DNA from: Enterobacteriaceae bacterium LSJC7
Lineage (GTDB): Bacteria; Pseudomonadota; Gammaproteobacteria; Enterobacterales; Enterobacteriaceae
DNA: 64,000 nucleotides
Reading direction: 5' to 3'
NCBI GenBank assembly: GCA_000302695.1
Contig: AMFN01000002.1
Location: 621,948 to 685,947, forward strand
Positions 8,685 through 16,526 of the stretch are shown in pieces. Each line of letters begins with the position of its first letter. Position 1 is the stretch's first letter. The notes beneath the pieces were generated by a model, which saw nothing but the letters and a program-made list of their open reading frames with translations, ran no database searches and was not told the origin of the DNA. Position numbers and translations under genes: made by a program.

Positions 8685-8897
8685 TCATTTGCTCCGGTAC
8701 ATTCTGCCTAAGGCCTCTACAGCAGCCACGGACACATTCACGTTATCGTTACTCACCAGAGAAATCACCTTTTCTAATACGTTGGAGCCGTTGGCTTGCC
8801 CCTCGCCGAGCGCTTTGACAGCCGCAGCCTGAACGGCTTCTTCCGGACTGTCACAGAGGTTGAGCAGGGTGGTTACCACGTTGGATGGCATTGACAT
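8685..8897 (-). CDS. Small HEAT-repeat-like protein, 70 aa
   Basis: A 70-aa protein with two helical repeats. Repeat one is about 7-36 (VVTTLLNLCDSPEEAVQAAA, then VKALGE) and repeat two about 41-68 (VISLVSNDNVNVSVAAVEAL, then GRMY). The D-x-x-V-x-x-A-A-x-A-L-G pattern is typical of HEAT/PBS-lyase repeats, which serve as protein-binding scaffolds. AGGAGAT lies 7 bases before the ATG and a clean terminator follows, so it looks like an expressed single gene. At two repeats it is unusually short for the class. The partner and role are unknown. Confidence 0.7.
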   Translation of the reverse strand: MSMPSNVVTTLLNLCDSPEEAVQAAAVKALGEGQANGSNVLEKVISLVSNDNVNVSVAAVEALGRMYRSK

Positions 8898-9083
8898 AAG
8901 ACTATCTCCTGATTGTAGGAGTATTGATTATGAATCCTTTTTGGAAATTTTCCTGTCTGTGCATTTTCCAGACGTGCGGGCCAATACCGGCCAGCGCAAA
9001 GGCGGTCAACGCTTTGCATACTACCGGGCGGTATTGTGTTTTCTGTCAGTCAAGAGGATCAGGCCGCTATCTTATCCGCAGCA

Positions 9084-10214
9084 CTAAAAGTCATAATACA
9101 TCGAAAGCCAGGTAGTATCCGGCTCCTGGTCACTGCTTGAGGCCATCGTGCGTTCCAGGTAAAACGAAAAACCATAAGCCAGTTGGGTATACACACCCAG
9201 ATAAACGTTGTGCCCGTGATAGTTTTCATCGCCCTTCAGGCGCAACGTGTCGGCGGCAATGTAGGGCTGTATGGCACTGAGCCAGGGTTTATTCAAGGTA
9301 AACGTATAACCGGCAAAAGTTTCCCAGCCATAGCCATCACCGGCGAAATAGCGCGTGGCAGTTTGCTGTTTTTGGGATGGGACGTAATTGTTGTAGTAGG
9401 TTGCAGTGGCAACAAGATACCAGCTATTGGGCTGCCAGGTGAGGGCGGCGCCAGTGTACTGCTGCGTGTAGCGTTGGCGTTGTCCGTCGGGACTTTTCAC
9501 GCTGGCGCGGGTTTCATTCCAGGCGGCGCTAAACGTCAGATCTTGTTGTAACTGGTAGTCAATACCTATTCCAGCGCCATGATGGCGGCGGTAACGTAAA
9601 TCATTGCCCGCCGGGGTTTCATCCTGTGGCAGAAGATAATCGACACGAAGCGTCAGGTCGCCGAACGTATTGGTGTATTTCACGGTGTTTTTCGGGCGTT
9701 CGCCGCCGTCATAATCGCCGTTAATGCCAATCCAGTTAGCGCTGGCATGTCCGTCGTTATCCCACATATCGCTCTTTGCACCGACGGTGTCATAGTAAAC
9801 GCCGTACTGATGACCAAATGTCAGCGTGCCAAAATTGCTGTCTTTAATGCCAGCGTAGAGTTGCCGCTGGTAGTCACGTTGATTTGCGCTGTCGTAATGT
9901 CCATCCCATTTGAGGAGCTGAGGAATATCTACCGCCAGTTCGTAATAACCTACCAGTGAGGTTTGGGAACTGAGGGTGTAATCGGCACTAAAGCGAAAGC
10001 GAGAGCCGCCGTCGTGACCGTTTTTATAGTAATCAGGCTCATCGCCGTTGTTCCAGATAAACTGCGGGCGGATGCTGCCACCAATGTCCAGACTGAGGGG
10101 GGCCAGAAGGGCGTTGTTCTTTGCCAGCACGGTAATTTCGGCAAGCACACCTGGTGAAAACAGCCCGGTAAGTCCGGCGCACAGCAAGCAAACAGAATGA
10201 TGAGGTCGCAGCAA
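9084..10214 (-). CDS. Outer-membrane porin, general bacterial porin family
   Basis: A 376-aa protein with a cleavable signal ending GVLA and a mature beta-barrel of alternating residues that closes with the terminal phenylalanine (MYYDF) needed for outer-membrane assembly. Porin features include SRFRFSADYTL, LTFGHQYGVYYDTVGAKSDM (a loop-3-like segment) and GIGIDYQL. It does not match OmpC/OmpF/PhoE closely enough to name. The earliest in-frame start is TTG at 10214, with GGAG nine bases upstream and a stop just before that, so a TTG start is inferred. The gene is absent from the same site in E. coli. Confidence 0.8.
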   Translation of the reverse strand: MLRPHHSVCLLCAGLTGLFSPGVLAEITVLAKNNALLAPLSLDIGGSIRPQFIWNNGDEPDYYKNGHDGGSRFRFSADYTLSSQTSLVGYYELAVDIPQLLKWDGHYDSANQRDYQRQLYAGIKDSNFGTLTFGHQYGVYYDTVGAKSDMWDNDGHASANWIGINGDYDGGERPKNTVKYTNTFGDLTLRVDYLLPQDETPAGNDLRYRRHHGAGIGIDYQLQQDLTFSAAWNETRASVKSPDGQRQRYTQQYTGAALTWQPNSWYLVATATYYNNYVPSQKQQTATRYFAGDGYGWETFAGYTFTLNKPWLSAIQPYIAADTLRLKGDENYHGHNVYLGVYTQLAYGFSFYLERTMASSSDQEPDTTWLSMYYDF

Positions 10215-10912
10215 CGGAAATCACTCCAGATGGTATTAGGGTGAGTAGATATTCAATACCTATAATTACAAAAATAGGGTCACTATTATCCATATAACCG
10301 CCGCCAGTTTTATTATTAGCGCACAAAACGCATAAAATGATGGTGATAAACCGCAGCTGTGAGAGGGTTCCGTTGGATGGCAGCCATTCATGACCACCAG
10401 AAGTCAGCTGGTTAGCGCTTTGTCTGATATTAACCTTAAAAAAACAAGGAAAAAGAAAACGACTATTTTATGTTTTGCTGTAAGTTGGCGCGTCAGGGCT
10501 GCGCTAATGATGGTGGCTTTTCAGCAGGGGAAACGGCTTGAAGGAAACTGGCGTTTGAAGCGTGATGAGCCTGTCGCCGCTGTGGTGGCCCGTTTTGGTG
10601 AGATTTCATTTCTGTAGTCAGCAGACCTTAACTGTACAGGTGCTGATTGGTTCACTTACCATTGGCGCATGGCAAACCTGCCGGCCACGAGAACGGGCTC
10701 TGTGCCAACAAAGCAGCTACCGGCGCTCACCTGGAGCATGCAAAAAAACGCCTTCAGCCGTCATGCCGGTTACTTAAGGAGATAAGGCCCAATAATTCGG
10801 GCCTTTCGTGACATCAACGCGAGCAGAAACTTGGCTGCCTTCGTTTTCTTCACATACACGGAATCATTAAAATGCCGGATGGACGAGCGTGCTCCTTCAG
10901 GCACCTTTTTTA
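10215..10912. other. Gap between porin and ftnA
   Basis: About 700 bases. Short open frames here lack ribosome sites and family resemblance. A weak hairpin AAGGCCC/GGGCCTT lies at 10784-10806. The porin promoter should be near 10215-10330. In E. coli yecH and tyrP occupy this side of ftnA; no trace of them is seen. Confidence 0.45.
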
Positions 10913-11401
10913 TTATTCCAGCGTGGCCAGCTCTTTATCCACAATATATAAACCTTCACCGCTTTTACCCACCAGAGCCAGTTTATCCAGCACGGATTTA
11001 AACAGCTTCTCTTCTTCGTGCTGTTCAGAAACATACCATTGCAGGAAATTAAAGGTCGGATAATCCTGGCTGGTCATGGCAAAGTGAGCCAGTTCATTAA
11101 TTTTACGCGTGATTAACTGTTCGTGTTCGAGCGTAACTTTAAACAACTCGTCGAGGGACGGGTATTCAGCATAAGGAGAGGAAAGTGCGTCAATGCGCGG
11201 CAGGTTGCCGGTGTCCGTCAGATAATCAAAAAGACGCTGCATATGCGTCATCTCTTCCTGCGCATGACGGCGCATAAACGCTGCGGCACCTTCAAAACTG
11301 TGGTAGCTGCACCATGCGCTCATCTGCTGATAAAGCAGAGATGAGAATAATTCCAGATTCATTTGCGCGTTTAGTTTTTCAATCATATCGGATTGCAACA
11401 T
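10913..11401 (-). CDS. ftnA: Ferritin FtnA (iron storage)
   Basis: A 162-aa four-helix bundle ferritin forming 24-mers that oxidise and store iron in the cytoplasm. Ferroxidase ligands are all present: E17, E50, H53 (AQEEMTH), E94, Q127 and E130 (SEQHEEE). The ATG at 11401 ([17 protein letters not shown]) was chosen because it aligns with E. coli FtnA and follows GGGAGAG. The longer frame to 11461 adds residues with no family match. Neighbours yecR, azuC and yecJ are in the E. coli order. Confidence 0.96.
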   Translation of the reverse strand: MLQSDMIEKLNAQMNLELFSSLLYQQMSAWCSYHSFEGAAAFMRRHAQEEMTHMQRLFDYLTDTGNLPRIDALSSPYAEYPSLDELFKVTLEHEQLITRKINELAHFAMTSQDYPTFNFLQWYVSEQHEEEKLFKSVLDKLALVGKSGEGLYIVDKELATLE

Positions 11402-11596
11402 ATATTCTCTCCCAGAGATTATCGTAATAGCAGGCGCCGTTACTTTACTGTTATGTTGCAAAAAATAAAAGCAGATTCGGGAGGTAATAAATAAAAGTAA
11501 CCGAAATACACCCTGAGTTAAAAAATAAATAAAAGTGAAAACTATTCTTATTATTAATCAGGGTGAGCGATATAGAAAATAGTAACGGATAAAAAC

Positions 11597-11923
11597 TTAA
11601 TAGGTCTGTGGGTAGTTGACCTGAGTGCCACACTGATATTCCAGCGTTACTGTTTCTTTCATACACAGTGGGCCGCTGTATAAAGCACAGGTTTGTACGG
11701 GTTCACCAAAGCGTACAGCGCTGGTGTATCCCCACTGCCTGCACTGGCGGGCGGCGGTCTGCACGGCGTCTGCTTCGTCAAAAAAGCCGTTTTGCAGCAC
11801 AGTGAGGCTGTAGCTCAGGCGAACTACGCCGCTGACGGCATCGCCACCGGCGGGCTGCGGATCTTTTTTAAACGTACACCCGGTCAGTGCAATCAGGGCT
11901 GCGGCTAACAGATATCTCTTCAC
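11597..11923 (-). CDS. yecR: YecR family lipoprotein
   Basis: About 108 aa with a lipoprotein signal (KRYLLAAALIALTGC; lipobox LTGC, cysteine at about 16), then a small domain with paired cysteines (CRQWGY, CALYSGPLCMKE, YQCG) as in E. coli YecR. In E. coli yecR belongs to the FlhDC regulon, yet its function is unknown. GTG at 11923 is preferred because it puts a short signal directly before the lipobox and has AGAGG upstream. An ATG at 11962 would give a 13-residue longer leader. Confidence 0.82.
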   Translation of the reverse strand: MKRYLLAAALIALTGCTFKKDPQPAGGDAVSGVVRLSYSLTVLQNGFFDEADAVQTAARQCRQWGYTSAVRFGEPVQTCALYSGPLCMKETVTLEYQCGTQVNYPQTY

Positions 11924-12136
11924 TTTCCACCTCTGAATTTGAATGTGTGCGCAGACTAGCATGGGGTGGCGAGTGCCAATCGGCAGATTAACGCGGTGAA
12001 ATACCTACTGTAGGCGGGATTGCGCAATCGGTAATCAGCGCAGGAGCACGATGAGGTTTTTTTAGCCAGTGATACTTTTTACTGGCGAAGAGGGCAGGTG
12101 GTACCAAAAAGCAAGAGGAATACAACAGCTGATTAT

Positions 12137-12152
12137 TGTGATGATCGTCACA
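12137..12152 (+). promoter_or_regulatory. CRP-type operator upstream of azuC
   Basis: TGTGATGATCGTCACA is a perfect TGTGA-N6-TCACA palindrome. It lies just upstream of a likely promoter (TTGATC at 12159, 16-base spacer, TATTAT at 12181). E. coli azuCR expression is known to be CRP-repressed under low glucose, which fits a site touching the promoter. Confidence 0.75.
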
Positions 12153-12158
12153 AAATAA

Positions 12159-12186
12159 TTGATCTTTGCGATGCCTGCCATATTAT
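12159..12186 (+). promoter_or_regulatory. Predicted azuC promoter
   Basis: TTGATC, 16 bases, TATTAT; start point expected near 12193, about 35 bases before the azuC ATG. Confidence 0.55.
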
Positions 12187-12227
12187 GTGCAGGTAATAGT
12201 TTCACCTGCACATTGACGAGGAGCGGT

Positions 12228-12314
12228 ATGAAAAAGTTGCACAAAATCCTTAAAAGTCTGTTCGCCAGTTATTGCCGAACCTTCAAAGACGTGCCGCCTG
12301 GTGCGCTGTTTTAA
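12228..12314 (+). CDS. azuC: AzuC small protein, 28 aa (also AzuCR dual-function RNA)
   Basis: A 28-codon gene. The peptide starts MKKLHKILKSLFASYCRTFK and ends DVPPGALF, an amphipathic basic helix with a tail closely like E. coli AzuC (KILKSMF, YCKTFKDVPPG). In E. coli AzuC is membrane-associated and stimulates glycerol-3-phosphate dehydrogenase GlpD, and its mRNA also acts as a base-pairing sRNA (AzuCR). GAGGAG sits at the right distance before the ATG, a terminator follows the stop at once and a CRP site lies upstream. The position between yecR and yecJ also matches. Confidence 0.93.
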   Translation: MKKLHKILKSLFASYCRTFKDVPPGALF

Positions 12315-12338
12315 ACCTGCTGCGGGCAGGTTTTTTTT
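12315..12338 (+). terminator. Terminator of azuCR
   Basis: ACCTGC-TGC-GGGCAGGT hairpin with eight Ts, starting right after the azuC stop. Confidence 0.9.
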
Positions 12339-12448
12339 CGCCCGTTGTTCACCGGACCTTCGCGGTGGCGCACAATTTGCCCTGACGCATACCTTTATTG
12401 TGCCAGTGCAGGTAGTATGTGCCCCCTTGCACTCAACTGGAGCACAGT

Positions 12449-12700
12449 ATGTCTCAGCACCTTACGCCTGAAGAAGAAGTCTTATCCGATGTAGTGGCCT
12501 GTCAGCTGGTTATTAAACAGATTCTTGACGTTATCGACGTTATCGCCCCGGTTGAGGTGCGTGAGAAGATGGCAGGCCAGCTAAAAAGCATTGATTTTTC
12601 TGCCGGTAATGCCGCTTCTGATCCGGTGACACGCCGCGCTATCCAGAAGGCGATAGCGCTGATCGAGCTTAAATTCTCTCGCTCTGAAGAGGCGCACTAG
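12449..12700 (+). CDS. yecJ: YecJ family protein (DUF2766)
   Basis: An 83-aa cytoplasmic helical protein ([20 protein letters not shown] at the start; [13 protein letters not shown] near the end) almost identical in length and core to E. coli YecJ. The ATG at 12449 matches the E. coli start; an upstream in-frame ATG adds 10 unmatched residues. Function unknown. Confidence 0.9.
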   Translation: MSQHLTPEEEVLSDVVACQLVIKQILDVIDVIAPVEVREKMAGQLKSIDFSAGNAASDPVTRRAIQKAIALIELKFSRSEEAH

Positions 12701-12716
12701 GCGCCTGTACCCGGTT

Positions 12717-14060
12717 TTAGAAAAACATTTCCACCAGCAGCCAGCTCACTGCACAGGCGCAGCTCACACCAATCAGGCCTGGAATAATAAAGCTGTGGTT
12801 GATGATAAACTTGCCAATGCGCGTAGTGCCCGAGCGGTCAAAGCCAATACAGGCCAGATCGCTTGGGTAAGTTGGCAGGATAAAATAGCCGTATGCCGCC
12901 GGGAAAAACGCGACCAGCATTTTAGGCTCTACGCCCAGCATCAAACCCATTGGCGCAACCGCCGTCAGGGCTGCCGCCTGGCTGTTGACCAGTTTCGAAA
13001 CCAGAAACAGCACCATGGCATACGTCCACGGATGGCTTTTCACCACGCCTTCCAGCGCCATCTTTAGCGTTTCCAGGTGAGCCTGGAAAAAGGTGTCGCT
13101 CATCCACGCTACGCCAAACACCGAGAAAATAGCGACCATGCCTGCCTTGAAGACGGCGCTATCGGAAATCGCAGCGGGCTTCACCCGGCAAATCATCAAA
13201 ATTGCGGCACCGGCAATCAGCATCATCATCTGGATGGTCAGGTTCATGGATAGCGGCTGAAGTTTGCCTTTAACCTCAAACGCCGGACGTAACTCCTGGA
13301 AGGCGCCCAGTACAACCACCACCAGAATGCCGGTAAAAAATATGGCAGTAGACCAGTAGGCTTCGCGGGAAAAACGCTGGTTCATCAGGGTTTCGCTGCT
13401 GCCGTAAATAAAGGCTTTCTGGGCCGGGTCTTTCAGTTTTTGCTGGAACGCTTCATCTTCATCCAGCGATTTGCCGCGGCGTAGGCTCCACAGAGCAGCA
13501 ACCAGCACGCCGCACAGCGAGGCGGGTACTGACACGGCAAGAATTTGCAAAATCCCCCAGCCGGTACCTATTCCGTGGGCAGCAGCGAGAATGGACACCA
13601 GTGACACCACGGCAACGGAGACCGGTGAGGCCGTGATCGCCATCTGCGAGGCGACCGATGCCACTGCCATGGGGCGCTCGGGGCGAATACCTTTTTTCAG
13701 CGCAATATCAGCAATAATCGGAAACATGGTGTAAACCACGTGGCCGGTACCGCACAAAAAGGTCAGCGTCCAGGTGGTTAGCGGTGCGAGCAAGGTGATG
13801 TGCTGCGGATGGCGGCGCAGCAGGCGCTCGGCATACTGCATCATAACGTTCAGGCCACCGGCGCTTTGTAGCGTAGCGGCGCAACCAATCACTGCCAGAA
13901 TGGTCAGCATTACATCAACGGGGGGCTTGCCGGGCTGCAAACCGAAGGCAAAGCACAGAATAAAAAGGCCGATGCCGCTGATAAGCCCCAGCCCCATACC
14001 GCCAAATCGCGTGCCAACCAGCAGGCAAAGGATAATAATAATAAATTCAGCAACTAACAT
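12717..14060 (-). CDS. dcuB: Anaerobic C4-dicarboxylate transporter, DcuB type
   Basis: A 447-aa inner-membrane antiporter with 10-12 hydrophobic segments. DcuA/B family marks include LQPGKPPVDVML, LLRRHPQHITLLAP, TFLCGTGHVVYT, ITASPVSVAVVS, LVSKLVNSQAAAL and GYFILPTYPSDLACIGFDRSG. These agree with E. coli DcuB better than DcuA (for example PGKPPVDVML and GTGHVVYT). DcuB exchanges fumarate for succinate during fumarate respiration and, in E. coli, partners with the DcuS sensor. There dcuB lies next to fumB, not here, so this is either a moved gene or an extra paralogue between yecJ and ftnB. Confidence 0.9.
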   Translation of the reverse strand: MLVAEFIIIILCLLVGTRFGGMGLGLISGIGLFILCFAFGLQPGKPPVDVMLTILAVIGCAATLQSAGGLNVMMQYAERLLRRHPQHITLLAPLTTWTLTFLCGTGHVVYTMFPIIADIALKKGIRPERPMAVASVASQMAITASPVSVAVVSLVSILAAAHGIGTGWGILQILAVSVPASLCGVLVAALWSLRRGKSLDEDEAFQQKLKDPAQKAFIYGSSETLMNQRFSREAYWSTAIFFTGILVVVVLGAFQELRPAFEVKGKLQPLSMNLTIQMMMLIAGAAILMICRVKPAAISDSAVFKAGMVAIFSVFGVAWMSDTFFQAHLETLKMALEGVVKSHPWTYAMVLFLVSKLVNSQAAALTAVAPMGLMLGVEPKMLVAFFPAAYGYFILPTYPSDLACIGFDRSGTTRIGKFIINHSFIIPGLIGVSCACAVSWLLVEMFF

Positions 14061-14198
14061 AACGATCCCTTAGCAAAGAATGATAATTGAATAAATCATT
14101 ACAAAAAGCATGGTTAACGATTGAGAGGCGGATCGGATTTGTTCAATGCGGGGGAAAAGTCAGACTAAACAATGGGGTAGATCAAAAAAACAGGCATC

Positions 14199-14222
14199 AA
14201 AAAGCCCGGGCAAGCCGGGCTA
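14199..14222 (-). terminator. Terminator of ftnB
   Basis: AGCCCGG-CTTG-CCGGGCT hairpin followed on the minus strand by TTTTTGATG, between ftnB and dcuB. Confidence 0.8.
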
Positions 14223-14240
14223 ATGTTGTTCAGCGCCGGT

Positions 14241-14732
14241 TTACACCGGTTCGCAAAGCTTTGTGTGTGTGTAGTCTGGAGAAGCGGTCTGGGGTTTAAT
14301 GGTGTGCTCGAACTGCTTCTGGGTTGCCATCAGGCGCTCGCGCTCCAGGCGGTAAAGACCGAACAGTTTTTGAATAAAAGCCAGCGTGGCGAAATCGCCC
14401 GTATCACGCGTCAGACGGCTCAAATGAGAAAGGTGGGCTAAGCGTATACGCAGATCAAGTAGAGTTTGCTCAAACAACTCATCAACGGAAAAGCAGCGCC
14501 AGTCTTGAAGGCTGGCATGGCACTCCGCGGGAGAGTTATCAATGCGCTTGAGATAGTTAAACACCAGGGTTATGAGCGTTATGCTCTCCTGCGCCTGGGT
14601 CTGCAAAAAGCAGGACAGTCCGTCCATACTGCGATTTGCGCACCACCTGCTTAAGCGTAAATAGCGCTGTGAGGAAAGGTATTCAAGCTCCACTTGCGTA
14701 CCGAGTTCCTGCACGATTTTGGAAGCTGCCAT
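14241..14732 (-). CDS. ftnB: Ferritin-like protein FtnB, ferroxidase centre incomplete
   Basis: A 163-aa ferritin fold (YLRLSRWCANRSMDGLSCFL; AQESITLITLVFNYL). In FtnA numbering E17 and E130 are kept, but E50 is Ser, H53 is Leu, Q127 is Tyr and E94 appears replaced. The di-iron oxidation site is therefore lost, as also partly in E. coli FtnB. In Salmonella FtnB supports repair of oxidised iron-sulfur clusters, so a role as an iron donor rather than a storage oxidase is plausible. Located between the dcuB-like gene and araFGH, as in the E. coli ftnB-ara order. Confidence 0.85.
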   Translation of the reverse strand: MAASKIVQELGTQVELEYLSSQRYLRLSRWCANRSMDGLSCFLQTQAQESITLITLVFNYLKRIDNSPAECHASLQDWRCFSVDELFEQTLLDLRIRLAHLSHLSRLTRDTGDFATLAFIQKLFGLYRLERERLMATQKQFEHTIKPQTASPDYTHTKLCEPV

Positions 14733-15494
14733 GTGAATATCCTTATCAATATGGAGACATTAATAAACAATCAAAATCCGGGTTCCGGAAATATTACCTG
14801 AGGACTTTAATACTACGTCCGTTATATGCACATTGATTCTAGCGGCAAAGTTTAAATAAGGAAAGTCTCAAAAATAACAAAATGCGGCCATTAAAAAGGG
14901 TATTTTTTTGTATCTTCACATAATTTACTTAATAAACATATGGTTATCATCTGATGAGGCGGTGAGATTTATCTTCGTTGCACGATGCCGGAGAATATAT
15001 CCAGGCTTTTCTAATAACAATAGTGGTCGCAGGAAATAATAGGCTTTGATATCAATAACGCAATGTGAACCCGAAGTGTGACCGTCAGCAAAAATAGACA
15101 TTTCATCGGTTGCGGAAATATTATTCTTAGCTTGTTTTTCATCCCCCTTTGAGCACGATCAACTCTCTCATTTATGCCCAGTTGAGTAATATTGACGGCT
15201 GCCGCTTTTTTTCAACGGCTATCTGTTTTGTTTGTACCTCTAAAGTGATATGCACCGGCTTATGCTCTTACGTGCTGAATTTATGCACACTTTTACTGTA
15301 ATTCTGCGGTGTGATGTTGCTCTCTCCGGTGGCAGCTATTTCCCGCTACATATAACTCCGTCTGCGCGGCCTGTGCCGCGCTTATTAAAGCTATCGCCCA
15401 CATTGCGCGCTAACGCTCGCTGGGCAGGCTGCACTGCCTGCTTGCGTACCAGCACATAAAAACGGGCACAATAACAATAACATTCGGAGTTCAC
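14733..15494. other. Divergent ftnB-araF regulatory gap
   Basis: About 760 bases without a gene, AT-rich on the ftnB side. The araFGH promoter with AraC and CRP sites should be near 15240-15480. Half-sites such as GGTGTGATG (15309) are seen, but no full CRP or AraC repeat could be assigned with confidence. Confidence 0.5.
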
Positions 15495-16484
15495 ATGCAA
15501 ACACTGACCAAAACTCTGGCGGCCATAGGCCTTGCCGCCGCAATGTCTCATTGCGCCGTTGCTGAAAACCTGAAGCTGGGCTTTCTTGTTAAACAACCGG
15601 AAGAACCCTGGTTCCAGACCGAATGGAAATTTGCTGATAAGGCGGGCAAGGATCTGGGATTTGAGGTCATCAAAATTGCCGTGCCGGACGGTGAAAAAAC
15701 ACTGAGCGCTATCGACAGCCTGGCCGCGAATGGCGCGAAAGGATTTGTTATCTGCACCCCGGACCCGAAGCTTGGTGCGGCCATCACGGCGCGTGCGCGC
15801 AGCTATGACATGAAGGTCATCGCCGTTGACGACCAGTTTGTGAGTGCCAAAGGTAAACCGATGGACAGCGTGCCGCTGGTGATGATGGCGGCCACTAAGA
15901 TAGGCGAGCGTCAGGGAGAGGCGTTGTACAGCGAGATGCAAAAGCGCGGTTGGGATGTGGCGCAAAGTGGCGTTATGGCAATAACCGCCAATGAGCTTGA
16001 TACCGCGCGACGGCGCACCACCGGGGCGATAGATGCACTGAAAGCTGCCGGATTCCCGCAACAGCAAATCTACCAGGTTCCGACCAAATCTAACGATATT
16101 CCCGGTGCGTTTGACGCCGCCAACTCGCTGCTGGTTCAGCACCCGCAGGTGAAACACTGGCTGATTGTGGGCATGAACGATAACACCGTGCTTGGCGGCG
16201 TGCGTGCGACAGAAGGGCAGGGCTTTAAGGCGCCAGATGTGATTGGTATTGGCATCAACGGTGTGGATGCCGTGAGTGAACTGTCAAAGGCTCAGCCCAC
16301 CGGTTTCTACGGCTCGCTACTGCCAAGCCCGGACGTGCACGGCTATAAATCAAGCCAGATGCTTTACAACTGGGTCAGCAAAGAGGTTGAACCGCCTAAA
16401 TTCACCGAAGTGACCGACGTGGTGCTGATAACACGCGACAACTTTAAAGAGGAACTGGCGAAAAAAGGGCTGGGCGGCAAATAA
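15495..16484 (+). CDS. araF: L-arabinose-binding periplasmic protein
   Basis: A 329-aa solute-binding protein with a 23-residue signal (cleavage near AVA-EN), then the mature start NLKLGFLVKQPEEPWFQTEW. It delivers arabinose to AraGH. Ligand-region strings ICTPDPKLG and GMNDNTVLGGVRA match E. coli AraF, which is the same length. First gene of araFGH with 42 bases to araG. Confidence 0.97.
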   Translation: MQTLTKTLAAIGLAAAMSHCAVAENLKLGFLVKQPEEPWFQTEWKFADKAGKDLGFEVIKIAVPDGEKTLSAIDSLAANGAKGFVICTPDPKLGAAITARARSYDMKVIAVDDQFVSAKGKPMDSVPLVMMAATKIGERQGEALYSEMQKRGWDVAQSGVMAITANELDTARRRTTGAIDALKAAGFPQQQIYQVPTKSNDIPGAFDAANSLLVQHPQVKHWLIVGMNDNTVLGGVRATEGQGFKAPDVIGIGINGVDAVSELSKAQPTGFYGSLLPSPDVHGYKSSQMLYNWVSKEVEPPKFTEVTDVVLITRDNFKEELAKKGLGGK

Positions 16485-16526
16485 CGTCCAGCGCCATGCG
16501 CTGCTTTATTGTTAAGCGGAGGTGTT

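Noticed and set aside
8860-9115. Two short plus-strand frames between the HEAT-like gene and the porin
   Set aside because: They overlap the start or end of better-supported genes, have no recognisable domain and differ in frame. No evidence of selection is visible.
10390-10777. Frames of 75 and 71 codons upstream of the porin
   Set aside because: No ribosome site, no family pattern, overlapping each other in different frames; treated as intergenic.
15240-15480. Possible AraC and CRP half-sites before araF
   Set aside because: Only half matches such as GTGTGATG were found; spacing does not fit full AraC direct repeats or a CRP palindrome.
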